Shown: positions 57,217 to 64,000 of the stretch, in pieces
How the letters are laid out: each line of letters begins with the position of its first letter
Numbering within the stretch: the first letter of the stretch is position 1
From: Ruegeria sp. EL01
GTDB lineage: Bacteria; Pseudomonadota; Alphaproteobacteria; Rhodobacterales; Rhodobacteraceae
Direction: 5' to 3'
Assembly (NCBI RefSeq): GCF_900313035.1
Contig: NZ_OMPS01000048.1
Coordinates: 124,001-188,000, forward strand
DNA length: 64,000 nt
Position numbers and translations under genes: made by a program
The notes under the pieces: model-generated
Told to the model about the DNA's origin: nothing
Database searches by the model: none
Seen by the model: the letters and a program-made list of their open reading frames with translations, nothing else

Positions 57217-58380
57217 TCAAGCTGCCGGCATCCGGCGCTCGACCATTTCGGCAAACCACGAGCATCCGATCGGGATGATCTCATCGTTGAAATTATATTC
57301 CGGGTGATGCAGCCCCGCACTGTCGCCGTTGCCCAAAATAATGAAAGCACCCGGGCGCTCTTCGAGCATGAAGGAAAAATCCTCGCCGCCCATCACCATC
57401 GGCGCTTCGTCGCAGCTACCGCCGACCGAGATCGCGACCTCTTCGGCATAACCCGTCTGTTCCTCGGCATTGATCGTCACTGGAACGCCTTGCTTATAGG
57501 TGACAGTTGCAGTCCCACCCATGGTTGCAGCAACACCATCTGAAATCTCTTGCAGGCGCTTTTCGATCAGGTCGCGCATCTCATTGGAGTGGGTTCGCAC
57601 CGTTCCGTTCACGCTGGCCGATTGAGGGATCACGTTGAACGCTTTCGAGGATGTCTCGACAGATGTCACCGACAAAACGCCCTGCTGGATCGGGTCCGCA
57701 TTGCGCGACACCACGGTTTGCAACGCAACAATCAACTGAGACAACATCACGGTTGTATCCACGGTGTCATGGGGTTTCGCCGCATGGCCGCCCCGCCCTT
57801 CCAGATGAATTTCAAACTCATCCGCCGCCGCCAGCAAGGGCCCCGAGCGGATGGCGAACTGACCCGTGGGAACACCCGGAACGTTGTGCATGGCATATAC
57901 TTCCTGAATGCCGAAGCGATCCATCATGCCGTCCTTGCACATGGCCTCGGCCCCGTTCCCGCCTTCTTCGGCAGGTTGGAAGATCACCACTGCGGTTCCG
58001 TCGAAATTCCGAGTCTCGGCCAGATACTTGGCCGTCCCCAGAACCATCGCGGTATGGCCGTCATGGCCGCAAGCATGCATGGCGTTTGGAGTTTGCGAGG
58101 CGTAATCTAACCCGGTCTGTTCCTGCATCGGCAGCGCATCCATGTCGCCACGCAGACCGATTACACGGCCTTGCGTGTCCGCCTTGCCCCGGATCACACC
58201 GACCACACCGGTACGACCAATTCCGGTTACGACTTCATCACAGCCGAATTCTTTCAGCTTTTCGGCAACCAAAGCACTGGTGCGGTGCGTGTCGTAAAGG
58301 ATCTCCGGATGCTGATGAATGTCACGCCGCCAGCCGGTGATTTCTTCGTGCATTTCTGCGAGGCGGTTCTTGATCGGCAT
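57217..58380 (-). CDS. M20 family amidohydrolase, copy 2
   Basis: The 387-residue protein is the closest relative of copy 1: same length, PEILYDTHRTSALVAEKLKE, HACGHDGHTAMVLGTAKYLA, and metal and catalytic residues kept. Short exact DNA matches, such as ACCAAAGCACTGGTGCGGTG, are shared with copy 1, so the duplication is recent or gene conversion acts. ATG 58380 has GGGAGA upstream, preferred over a start at 58440. The binding pocket is likely different (NVPGVPTGQ, ISVGGSCDEA). Confidence 0.9.
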   Translation of the reverse strand: MPIKNRLAEMHEEITGWRRDIHQHPEILYDTHRTSALVAEKLKEFGCDEVVTGIGRTGVVGVIRGKADTQGRVIGLRGDMDALPMQEQTGLDYASQTPNAMHACGHDGHTAMVLGTAKYLAETRNFDGTAVVIFQPAEEGGNGAEAMCKDGMMDRFGIQEVYAMHNVPGVPTGQFAIRSGPLLAAADEFEIHLEGRGGHAAKPHDTVDTTVMLSQLIVALQTVVSRNADPIQQGVLSVTSVETSSKAFNVIPQSASVNGTVRTHSNEMRDLIEKRLQEISDGVAATMGGTATVTYKQGVPVTINAEEQTGYAEEVAISVGGSCDEAPMVMGGEDFSFMLEERPGAFIILGNGDSAGLHHPEYNFNDEIIPIGCSWFAEMVERRMPAA

Positions 58381-58397
58381 GTCATTCTCCCTGTATT

Positions 58398-59564
58398 TTA
58401 TGCGACGGGCAATCGTCGTTCCACAATCTCGGCATACCAACTGCAGCCGGCGGGAATCGCGTTGTCGTCAAAATTGTATCCCGGGTGGTGACACATGGCT
58501 GTGTCCCCATTGCCTACAAAGATGTAGGCTCCGGGCCGTTCTTCAAGCATGTAGGCAAAATCTTCGGACGGCATTATGGGATCAGTGTTATCGGTCACCT
58601 TGCCTGCTACTGCAGCGGCGGCCTCAGCCGCATACGCCGTTTCCGCCTCTGAATTCACTGTCACCGGGTAGCCGGGCGTCCACGTCATCGTTGCCGCAGC
58701 CCCAAAGGCCGAGGCCGTGTCTTCTGCGATCCTGCGCACCCTCTCCTCCGCGATGGTGCGGTATTCTGGATCAAGCGTTCTTACCGTACCCAAAAGGCGC
58801 ACCGTATGCGCAATGACATTCGAGGCCGAGCTGTCGGTTTCAAACGTGCCCACCGTCAAGACAACGCGCTTAATCGGATCAACGGTGCGCGCCACAACGG
58901 ATTGAAGAGCCACCACGATATGAGAAGCCACCAGTGTTGTATCGACCGCATCATGCGGCGCGGCAGCGTGCCCCCCCTTGCCGGTAACAACAATCTCAAA
59001 CTCATCAGAAGAGGCCAACAGCGCCCCGGGTCGGATCGCAAATTCTCCGACCGGCATTCCCGGCATGTTGTGCATACCGTAGACTTCCTGAATGCCCCAG
59101 CGATCCATCATCCCGTCCTGGCACATGGCCAGACCGCCCGCACCGCCTTCTTCAGCGGGCTGAAAGATCAATACGGCTGCCCCATCGAAATTCCGGGTCT
59201 CAGCCAGATATTGCGCCGCGCCCAACAGCATGGATGTATGTCCATCGTGGCCGCAAGCATGCATCTTGCCCGATACAGTCGAGGCATAGTCCAATCCGGT
59301 CGCTTCTTCGATCGGCAGCGCATCCATGTCCGCACGCAAACCGATCACGCGGCCTTGCGTATCCTGACGCCCACGGATCACGGCCACGACACCGGTTTTT
59401 CCAATGCCCGGAGTGATCTCGTCGACGCCAAACTCTTTCAAGCGATCAACAACAAACGCGGCGGTTTCGTGGACGTCATACATCAGCTCAGGATGAGCAT
59501 GCAGATGGCGACGCCACTTGGTGATCTCGTCATGCATTTCGGCAAGTCTGTTTTTGACCGGCAA
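58398..59564 (-). CDS. M20 family amidohydrolase, copy 3
   Basis: The 388-residue protein has the same motifs (HACGHDGHTSMLLGAAQYLA, QPAEEGGAGGLAM, HNMPGMPVG) but is less like the other two (PELMYDVHETAAFVVDRL; SEDFAYMLEERPGAYIFVG where the others have GGEDF). It starts with TTG 59564 after GGGGAAC. It is first of the three in transcription order, 17 bases before copy 2. Confidence 0.88.
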   Translation of the reverse strand: MPVKNRLAEMHDEITKWRRHLHAHPELMYDVHETAAFVVDRLKEFGVDEITPGIGKTGVVAVIRGRQDTQGRVIGLRADMDALPIEEATGLDYASTVSGKMHACGHDGHTSMLLGAAQYLAETRNFDGAAVLIFQPAEEGGAGGLAMCQDGMMDRWGIQEVYGMHNMPGMPVGEFAIRPGALLASSDEFEIVVTGKGGHAAAPHDAVDTTLVASHIVVALQSVVARTVDPIKRVVLTVGTFETDSSASNVIAHTVRLLGTVRTLDPEYRTIAEERVRRIAEDTASAFGAAATMTWTPGYPVTVNSEAETAYAAEAAAAVAGKVTDNTDPIMPSEDFAYMLEERPGAYIFVGNGDTAMCHHPGYNFDDNAIPAGCSWYAEIVERRLPVA

Positions 59565-59607
59565 TTTAAGTTCCCCACGTAGCTATCTGATAAACATATG
59601 AAGCAGG

Positions 59608-60774
59608 CTATGCGGCCAACCTGGGCACAAGACGTTTCATGAAGGTCTGACCAGAGTCAAACTGAGCAATTGAAATGAACTCGTTCGGCTGATGCGCCTG
59701 CGCGATATCACCCGGTCCACAGATCACGGCGGAATACCCTGCCTCCTGAAACTGTCCGGCTTCCGTGCCATAGCTGACGACATGGCTGGCATTGTCGCCG
59801 GTCAGGGTGCGCACCAAAGCCTCGGCCTCACCTTCTTTTTCCGGCACCAAGGCAGGTACAGCAAAATTCTCGGAAACCTCGATGCGGGCTTCCGGATGGA
59901 CCTTTTGCATCTGTGTCTCGGCCTTGCGGACCTGCCGCAGATAGGCATCTCGCCATGTGCTGGCTTCTTCACCCGGCACGACCCGGAAATCCATCATGAA
60001 ACGGCAATCTTTGGCGGTGATATTATGGGCCGTTCCGCCCTGAATCGTCCCCACGTGGCAGGTGGTCCACGGCGGATCAAAGACCGCCGCAATATCACTT
60101 GGCCTAGCCACCCGGTTTTCGACGTTTCGCTTGTTGGCCCAGTCGATCAAAGGGGCAGCTTCCATAATGGCGTTGACGCCTGTGTGCATGATCGAGCTGT
60201 GAACTTCGAAGCCGACCATATGGGTGTCATAGCCAAAGCCACCCTTATGACCGGTCACCGCCTGCATCATCGACGGTTCCCCAACGATCACGGCAGACCC
60301 TTTCGGAAAGACGTCCTGCATCGCCTCGATCATGGGCGGCGCGCCGGTGCAGCCGACCTCTTCATCAAAGCTGAGCGCCAGTTGCAATGGGCGTTTGACA
60401 TCCGCGTAGTGCGCCTCGACCAAGGCCCAAATGGCCAGGGCATCAAAACCTTTCATGTCACATGTGCCGCGCCCAAAATACTTGCCGTCCTTCTCTGTCA
60501 CCAAAAACGGATCGGTATCCCATGGCTGCCCGTCCACCGGCACCACATCCGTGTGACCAGACAGAACAACTGCGCCCTCTTTCCAAGGTCCGACATGCGC
60601 ATACAGCGCCGCCTTATGCGGTTGTTCCGGGTCCGGCCAGCGATGCGATGTGATCCCGTGGTCCCGCAAATACCCTTCAACCCAATCCACCAAAGGCAGG
60701 TTGCTGTCGCGGCTCACCGTCGGGAATGAGATCAGCTTGGTCATGATCTCAAGCGGCGTCAGACGCTGTGCCAT
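59608..60774 (-). CDS. argE: ArgE-type M20 peptidase/deacetylase
   Basis: The 388-residue M20A protein has LSGHTDVVPVDGQPWDTDPF with metal ligands, RGTCDMKGFDALAIWALVEA, SFDEEVGCTGAPPMIEAM and FMMDFRVVPGEEAST. It matches the ArgE-like form that removes acetyl from N-acetyl-L-ornithine, but in this cluster a broader acyl-amino-acid role is equally likely. The stop of the ABC gene lies 5 bases upstream, so it is part of that operon. Confidence 0.85.
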   Translation of the reverse strand: MAQRLTPLEIMTKLISFPTVSRDSNLPLVDWVEGYLRDHGITSHRWPDPEQPHKAALYAHVGPWKEGAVVLSGHTDVVPVDGQPWDTDPFLVTEKDGKYFGRGTCDMKGFDALAIWALVEAHYADVKRPLQLALSFDEEVGCTGAPPMIEAMQDVFPKGSAVIVGEPSMMQAVTGHKGGFGYDTHMVGFEVHSSIMHTGVNAIMEAAPLIDWANKRNVENRVARPSDIAAVFDPPWTTCHVGTIQGGTAHNITAKDCRFMMDFRVVPGEEASTWRDAYLRQVRKAETQMQKVHPEARIEVSENFAVPALVPEKEGEAEALVRTLTGDNASHVVSYGTEAGQFQEAGYSAVICGPGDIAQAHQPNEFISIAQFDSGQTFMKRLVPRLAA

Positions 60775-60779
60775 CGGAT

Positions 60780-62606
60780 CTAGTACCCGCTGTCAGTGGT
60801 GAGAATGAAGTGCCCCGGTTCAACCTCGCGGTATTCCGACGGCTCTGGCTCGTACCCGATCGGGTGGATCGGAGACGGGATTGGTTTGAAGTTCAGATCC
60901 TTCTCCGATTTCCGCTTATTCGGATCAGCGATCGGCACCGCTTTCATCAGCGCCTGAGTATAGGCGTGCTGCGGGTTCTCGAACACACGGGCACGCGGTC
61001 CCAGTTCTACGATGCGGCCCAGATACATGACACCGACATGATGGCTGACCCGTTCCACAACGGCCATATCGTGGCTGATGAACAGATAGGACAAGCCCAA
61101 CTCGGATTGTAGCTCCATCATCAGGTTCAGAACCTGCGCCTGCACCGAGACGTCCAGAGCCGAAACAGCCTCATCCGCGATGATCAGTTTTGGGTTCAAC
61201 GCCAAAGCGCGGGCAATCGCGATTCGCTGTCGCTGACCGCCTGACATTTCATGCGGGAAGCGGCGCATGAAACTGCGCGGCAGTTGCACTTTGTCAAACA
61301 ATTGCGCCACGCGGTCCTGTAGCTCTGACCCCGAGGCCACGCCATAGTTGCGCATCGGTTCCGCCACCTGGTCCAGCAATTGCATCTGCGGGTTCAATGA
61401 GGCGAAGGGATCCTGAAAGATCATCTGCATGTCCAGCCGCGCCTTGCGCAGCCCGTTCTGATCCAGCTTAATGATGTCCAAGCCATCCAGATCGACTTCG
61501 CCAGACAAAGGTTCGACCAGACGCAGGATGGACCGGCCAGCCGTGGATTTGCCGCACCCGGATTCGCCCACAAGGCTTAGCGTCTGCCCTTTGTTCAGTT
61601 TGAACGACACATCCTCGACCGCATGAACATTCGAGATGGTCCGGCGCAGCAATCCACCTTTGACCGAAAAACGCGTCGTCAGGTTCTTGACCGTTAGCAG
61701 AACCTCTTCGGTGCCTGGGATCGGCGCGATGTTCTGCCCCTCCACGCCCAACAGCTTCATCGGCTCGGGTGCTGCTTTACCCTGCATCTCACCTAGCTTT
61801 GGCACGGCCGCCAGCAAGGCCTTGGTGTAATCGTGCTGTGGGCTCTCAAAAATCTCTTTGACGGAACCTTCTTCGACCTTGTTGCCGCGATACATAACCA
61901 CGACTCGGTCGGCCATTTGCGCGACCACCGCCATGTCATGCGTGATGAACATAACGGCGGTGCCCGTTTCCCGCTTGAGCCTGTCCATCAGCGCCAAGAT
62001 TTCTGCCTGAATGGTCACGTCCAGCGCTGTGGTCGGCTCATCCGCAATCAGCAGGCGCGGCTCGCACGCCATCGCCATTGCAATCACAACCCGCTGTCGC
62101 ATCCCGCCGGACAGTTCATGTGGGTATTGCTTCATGCGTCGTTCCGGCTCGGGGATGCGCACCTGGCGCAAAAGCTCCAATGCGCGCGCTTCGGCCTCGG
62201 GCTTGGACATATCTTTGTGGATGCGCAGACCTTCGGTCAGCTGCCGACCTACTGTGAAAACCGGGTTCAGGGCTGTCATGGGCTCTTGAAAGATCATCCC
62301 AATCTCATTGCCGCGAATCTGTTTCATCAGATCCTGATCGGCCCTGGACAGGTCCATCTCTTCGCCATCGCGCCGGTCGAACATCAGTTCGCCGCCTGCG
62401 ATTTCGCCGCCTCCAAACTCGACCAGCCGCATCAGAGACAGCGACGAGACCGATTTGCCCGACCCGGATTCACCAACAATACAAACGGTTTCGCCAGGAT
62501 TTATCTCAAACGAGACATCCTCGACCCCAACCACCGGGCCATCCTTTGTCTGAAACTCGACACGAAGTTTTTTTATCTGTGCAATCGGTTGGTCCAGCAC
62601 GCACAT
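60780..62606 (-). CDS. ABC transporter, double ATP-binding protein (oligopeptide/dipeptide type)
   Basis: The 608-residue protein has two full ATPase domains like DppD and DppF fused. The first has VGESGSGKSV, ELSGGMRQRVVIAMAM and LLIADEPTTALDVTIQAE; the second has VGESGCGKST, EMSGGQRQRIAIARAL and LIIADEAVSALD. Oligopeptide-type C-terminal extensions follow each. It energises import together with permeases that are not in the window and the divergent binding protein. ATG 62606 has GGGGAG upstream. Downstream lie the four M20 genes. Confidence 0.93.
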   Translation of the reverse strand: MCVLDQPIAQIKKLRVEFQTKDGPVVGVEDVSFEINPGETVCIVGESGSGKSVSSLSLMRLVEFGGGEIAGGELMFDRRDGEEMDLSRADQDLMKQIRGNEIGMIFQEPMTALNPVFTVGRQLTEGLRIHKDMSKPEAEARALELLRQVRIPEPERRMKQYPHELSGGMRQRVVIAMAMACEPRLLIADEPTTALDVTIQAEILALMDRLKRETGTAVMFITHDMAVVAQMADRVVVMYRGNKVEEGSVKEIFESPQHDYTKALLAAVPKLGEMQGKAAPEPMKLLGVEGQNIAPIPGTEEVLLTVKNLTTRFSVKGGLLRRTISNVHAVEDVSFKLNKGQTLSLVGESGCGKSTAGRSILRLVEPLSGEVDLDGLDIIKLDQNGLRKARLDMQMIFQDPFASLNPQMQLLDQVAEPMRNYGVASGSELQDRVAQLFDKVQLPRSFMRRFPHEMSGGQRQRIAIARALALNPKLIIADEAVSALDVSVQAQVLNLMMELQSELGLSYLFISHDMAVVERVSHHVGVMYLGRIVELGPRARVFENPQHAYTQALMKAVPIADPNKRKSEKDLNFKPIPSPIHPIGYEPEPSEYREVEPGHFILTTDSGY

Positions 62607-62738
62607 GCTCCCCTTGGCAGCTTTCTTTTCGAATGCCTGACGCTAAGGCGGCAATACCGGGAAAGTCAAATCGGTTGCACCTTTTCGCAACAGCAACTCT
62701 TGCAATTTTCCAAAGTTCTGTTTCGATACCAGGCGTAA

Positions 62739-62758
62739 CCGTATTGGGGAGAATACGG
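62739..62758. promoter_or_regulatory. Inverted repeat between ABC ATPase and binding-protein genes
   Basis: CCGTATT at 62739-62745 and AATACGG at 62752-62758 are perfect inverted repeats around GGGGAG. They lie in the middle of the 277-base divergent gap 62607-62883, where a regulator could control both operons. A weak TTGCAA-N17-TCGATA promoter (62700-62728) is just before it on the plus strand. Confidence 0.35.
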
Positions 62759-62827
62759 CATCATCAGAATGCGGCCTGAATTTGCGATTCAAAATCAGGA
62801 TCTTACTCCCCTTTCGGCAACGCCAAA

Positions 62828-62867
62828 TCCGCAGGCATTGCGGAAGAAATCGAGACACGCAAGTGTC
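62828..62867 (+). promoter_or_regulatory. Structured leader with two small hairpins before the binding-protein gene
   Basis: TCCGCA (62828-62833) pairs with TGCGGA (62839-62844), and GACAC (62854-62858) pairs with GTGTC (62863-62867) across a GCAA tetraloop. They end seven bases before the GGAG ribosome-binding site. Such a leader may tune translation or stability; neither has a T-run. Confidence 0.35.
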
Positions 62868-62883
62868 CAACATGGAGTGTATG

Positions 62884-64000
62884 ATGAAAATCAAAGCCCT
62901 TTTGCTTGGTGCGATCGCCGGCACGGCTATGGCCCCAATGGCCTTTGCCGAGCGCGGATCGGACGGCAATGTCAGCATTATTTATTGGCAAGCCCCATCG
63001 ATCCTGAACCCGTTTCTGTCGGGTGGCACCAAAGACGTGGAATCGGCTTCGCTGGTGATCGAGCCTCTGGCGCGTTACGACCAAGACGGCAACATGGTGC
63101 CCTTCCTTGCGTCCGAGATTCCGACCGTTGAGAACGGTGGTGTCAGCGAAGATCTGACTTCGATCACCTGGAAAATCGCGCCGGGAATCACTTGGTCGGA
63201 CGGTACGCCGTTCACCTCGTCGGACGTGAAATTCACTGCTGACTACTGCATGCACCCCGAAGGCGGCTGTGCGCAGGTGACCAAGTTCGAAGGCGTAACT
63301 TCGGTTGAGGCAGTGGACGATCTGACCGTTAAGGTCACGTTCGACGCACCAACCCCGTTCCCATACGGACCCTTCGTTGGTGGTGAAAGCCCAATCATTC
63401 AGGCGGCACAATTCGCAAACTGCATGGGCGCGAAAGCCCCCGAGTGCACGACCGAAAACTTCAACCCGATCGGAACTGGCCCCTTTGTCGTCACCGAGTT
63501 CAAGCCGAACGACGTGATCACGATGAAGGCCAACGAGAACTACCGTGATCCGGCAAAACCGGCCTTCGCGACGCTGACTTTCAAAGGTGGCGGCGATGCA
63601 ACCGCAGCTGGCCGCGCCGTTATGGAAACTGGCGAGTTCGACTATGCCTGGAACCTGCAGCTGGCACCTGAAGTGATCCAGCAGATGCAGGAAGGCGGCA
63701 AAGGTACTCCGGTCGCAGGCTTCGGCCCGCTGGTCGAGCGTATCATGATGAACCAGACCAACCCGTCGCCCGACCTGCCGGAAGGTGAGCGTTCGACGGC
63801 CAAGCACCCGCACCCGTTCCTGACGGACCCGGCTGTTTACAAAGCAATGTCGCTAGCGATCGACCGTCCGCTGCTGGTGGAAATCGGCTACGGTCAAGCG
63901 GGTCAGGTCACCTGTAACTGGGTTCCGGCACCGGCTGCGGTGAATTCGGACACATTCAGCTGTGACAAGCAAGACATCGAAGGCGCGAAGAAGCTGCTGG
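62884..64000 (+). CDS. ABC transporter substrate-binding protein, peptide type (partial)
   Basis: The frame stays open to the window end, giving 372 residues of a family that usually has 500-650. It has a signal peptide (MKIKALLLGAIAGTAMAPMA, cut near residue 23), then the SBP family 5 pattern: NPFLSGGTKDVESASLVIEP, APGITWSDGTPFTSSDVKFT and NPIGTGPFVVTEFKPND. These proteins bind oligopeptides, dipeptides or related solutes in the periplasm. ATG 62884 lies six bases after GGAG; ATG 62881 is only three away. It is divergent from the ABC ATPase gene and probably followed by the permeases. Confidence 0.92.
   Translation, partial: MKIKALLLGAIAGTAMAPMAFAERGSDGNVSIIYWQAPSILNPFLSGGTKDVESASLVIEPLARYDQDGNMVPFLASEIPTVENGGVSEDLTSITWKIAPGITWSDGTPFTSSDVKFTADYCMHPEGGCAQVTKFEGVTSVEAVDDLTVKVTFDAPTPFPYGPFVGGESPIIQAAQFANCMGAKAPECTTENFNPIGTGPFVVTEFKPNDVITMKANENYRDPAKPAFATLTFKGGGDATAAGRAVMETGEFDYAWNLQLAPEVIQQMQEGGKGTPVAGFGPLVERIMMNQTNPSPDLPEGERSTAKHPHPFLTDPAVYKAMSLAIDRPLLVEIGYGQAGQVTCNWVPAPAAVNSDTFSCDKQDIEGAKKLL

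Noticed and set aside
59692-60729. Open frame of 345 codons opposite the argE-like gene
   Set aside because: It is antisense to a complete M20 gene with metal-site motifs; His-rich and low-complexity composition points to a shadow.
61833-62738. Open frame of 301 codons opposite the ABC ATPase gene
   Set aside because: It covers the Walker and signature motifs of the real gene on the other strand.
62803-63813. Long open frame of 336 codons on the minus strand
   Set aside because: It is antisense to the binding-protein gene, whose plus-strand frame has a signal peptide, an RBS and family motifs; the antisense product resembles no protein.

Overview
The window is chromosomal DNA of an alphaproteobacterium of the family Rhodobacteraceae, most likely the marine Roseobacter group. 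This rests on a 14-subunit nuo operon with Rhodobacterales-type accessory genes (DUF5333- and DUF5337-type), the downstream order nuoN-birA-coaX-rnj, a DUF3572 gene, a complete leucine (liu) pathway, and about 60% G+C in core genes. I saw no tRNA, rRNA, CRISPR array, insertion sequence or prophage, and no stretch over 300 bases without a gene.

Layout. 1-2226 (+): end of a metallo-beta-lactamase-fold hydrolase, an AEC transporter and a CbiX-like chelatase. 2270-6651 (-): a diguanylate cyclase with a guanylyl-cyclase-type HNOBA sensor domain, an H-NOX-like protein that has lost its heme ligand, a non-pyrrolysine MttB homologue, a HAD phosphatase and a DUF3572 gene. 6740-8134 (+): a PleD-like diguanylate cyclase. 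8140-10044 (-): an envelope operon of EF-hand protein, ECF sigma factor, putative anti-sigma factor and metal-sensor-like protein. 10267-11392 (+): DUF983 and Nudix genes. 11404-34298 (-): nuoA to nuoN followed by birA, coaX and rnj, one 23-kb run with about a dozen non-nuo genes between subunits. 34486-45341 (-): the liu cluster (liuA, acyl-CoA synthetase, liuB, liuD, HMG-CoA lyase, liuC), interrupted by an ompW gene and extra genes. 45429-48181 (-): a ribbon-helix-helix/membrane/EF-hand protein, a DegT aminotransferase and a phosphoglycolate phosphatase. 48316-52458 and 52465-55950 (+): glmU, glmS, small genes, alkD-like, moaA and waaA, with one lipoprotein gene opposite. 56031-62606 (-): three tandem M20 amidohydrolases, an argE-like gene and a double ABC ATPase, divergent from a peptide-type binding protein that runs off the window.

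How it works together. The nuo block encodes all 14 subunits of respiratory complex I. The liu block carries every step from isovaleryl-CoA to acetoacetate and acetyl-CoA, and its first gene has a good promoter overlapped by an inverted repeat. The right end looks like an uptake-and-hydrolysis module for acylated amino acids or peptides. glmS and glmU supply UDP-GlcNAc, and waaA attaches Kdo to lipid A.

The most unusual theme is a set of small genes, often visibly AT-richer than their neighbours (about 38-50% G+C in rows I counted, against 60-68%), that sit exactly at stop/start junctions of core operons with 1-8 base overlaps. Translational coupling is kept across each. Examples lie between nuoJ and nuoK, nuoD and nuoE, nuoB and nuoC, and acyl-CoA synthetase and liuB. 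Other points of note are the ligand-less H-NOX paired with an HNOBA-GGDEF cyclase, the RHH-TM-EF-hand protein, two very small membrane proteins between nuoC and nuoD, and the liuA operator.
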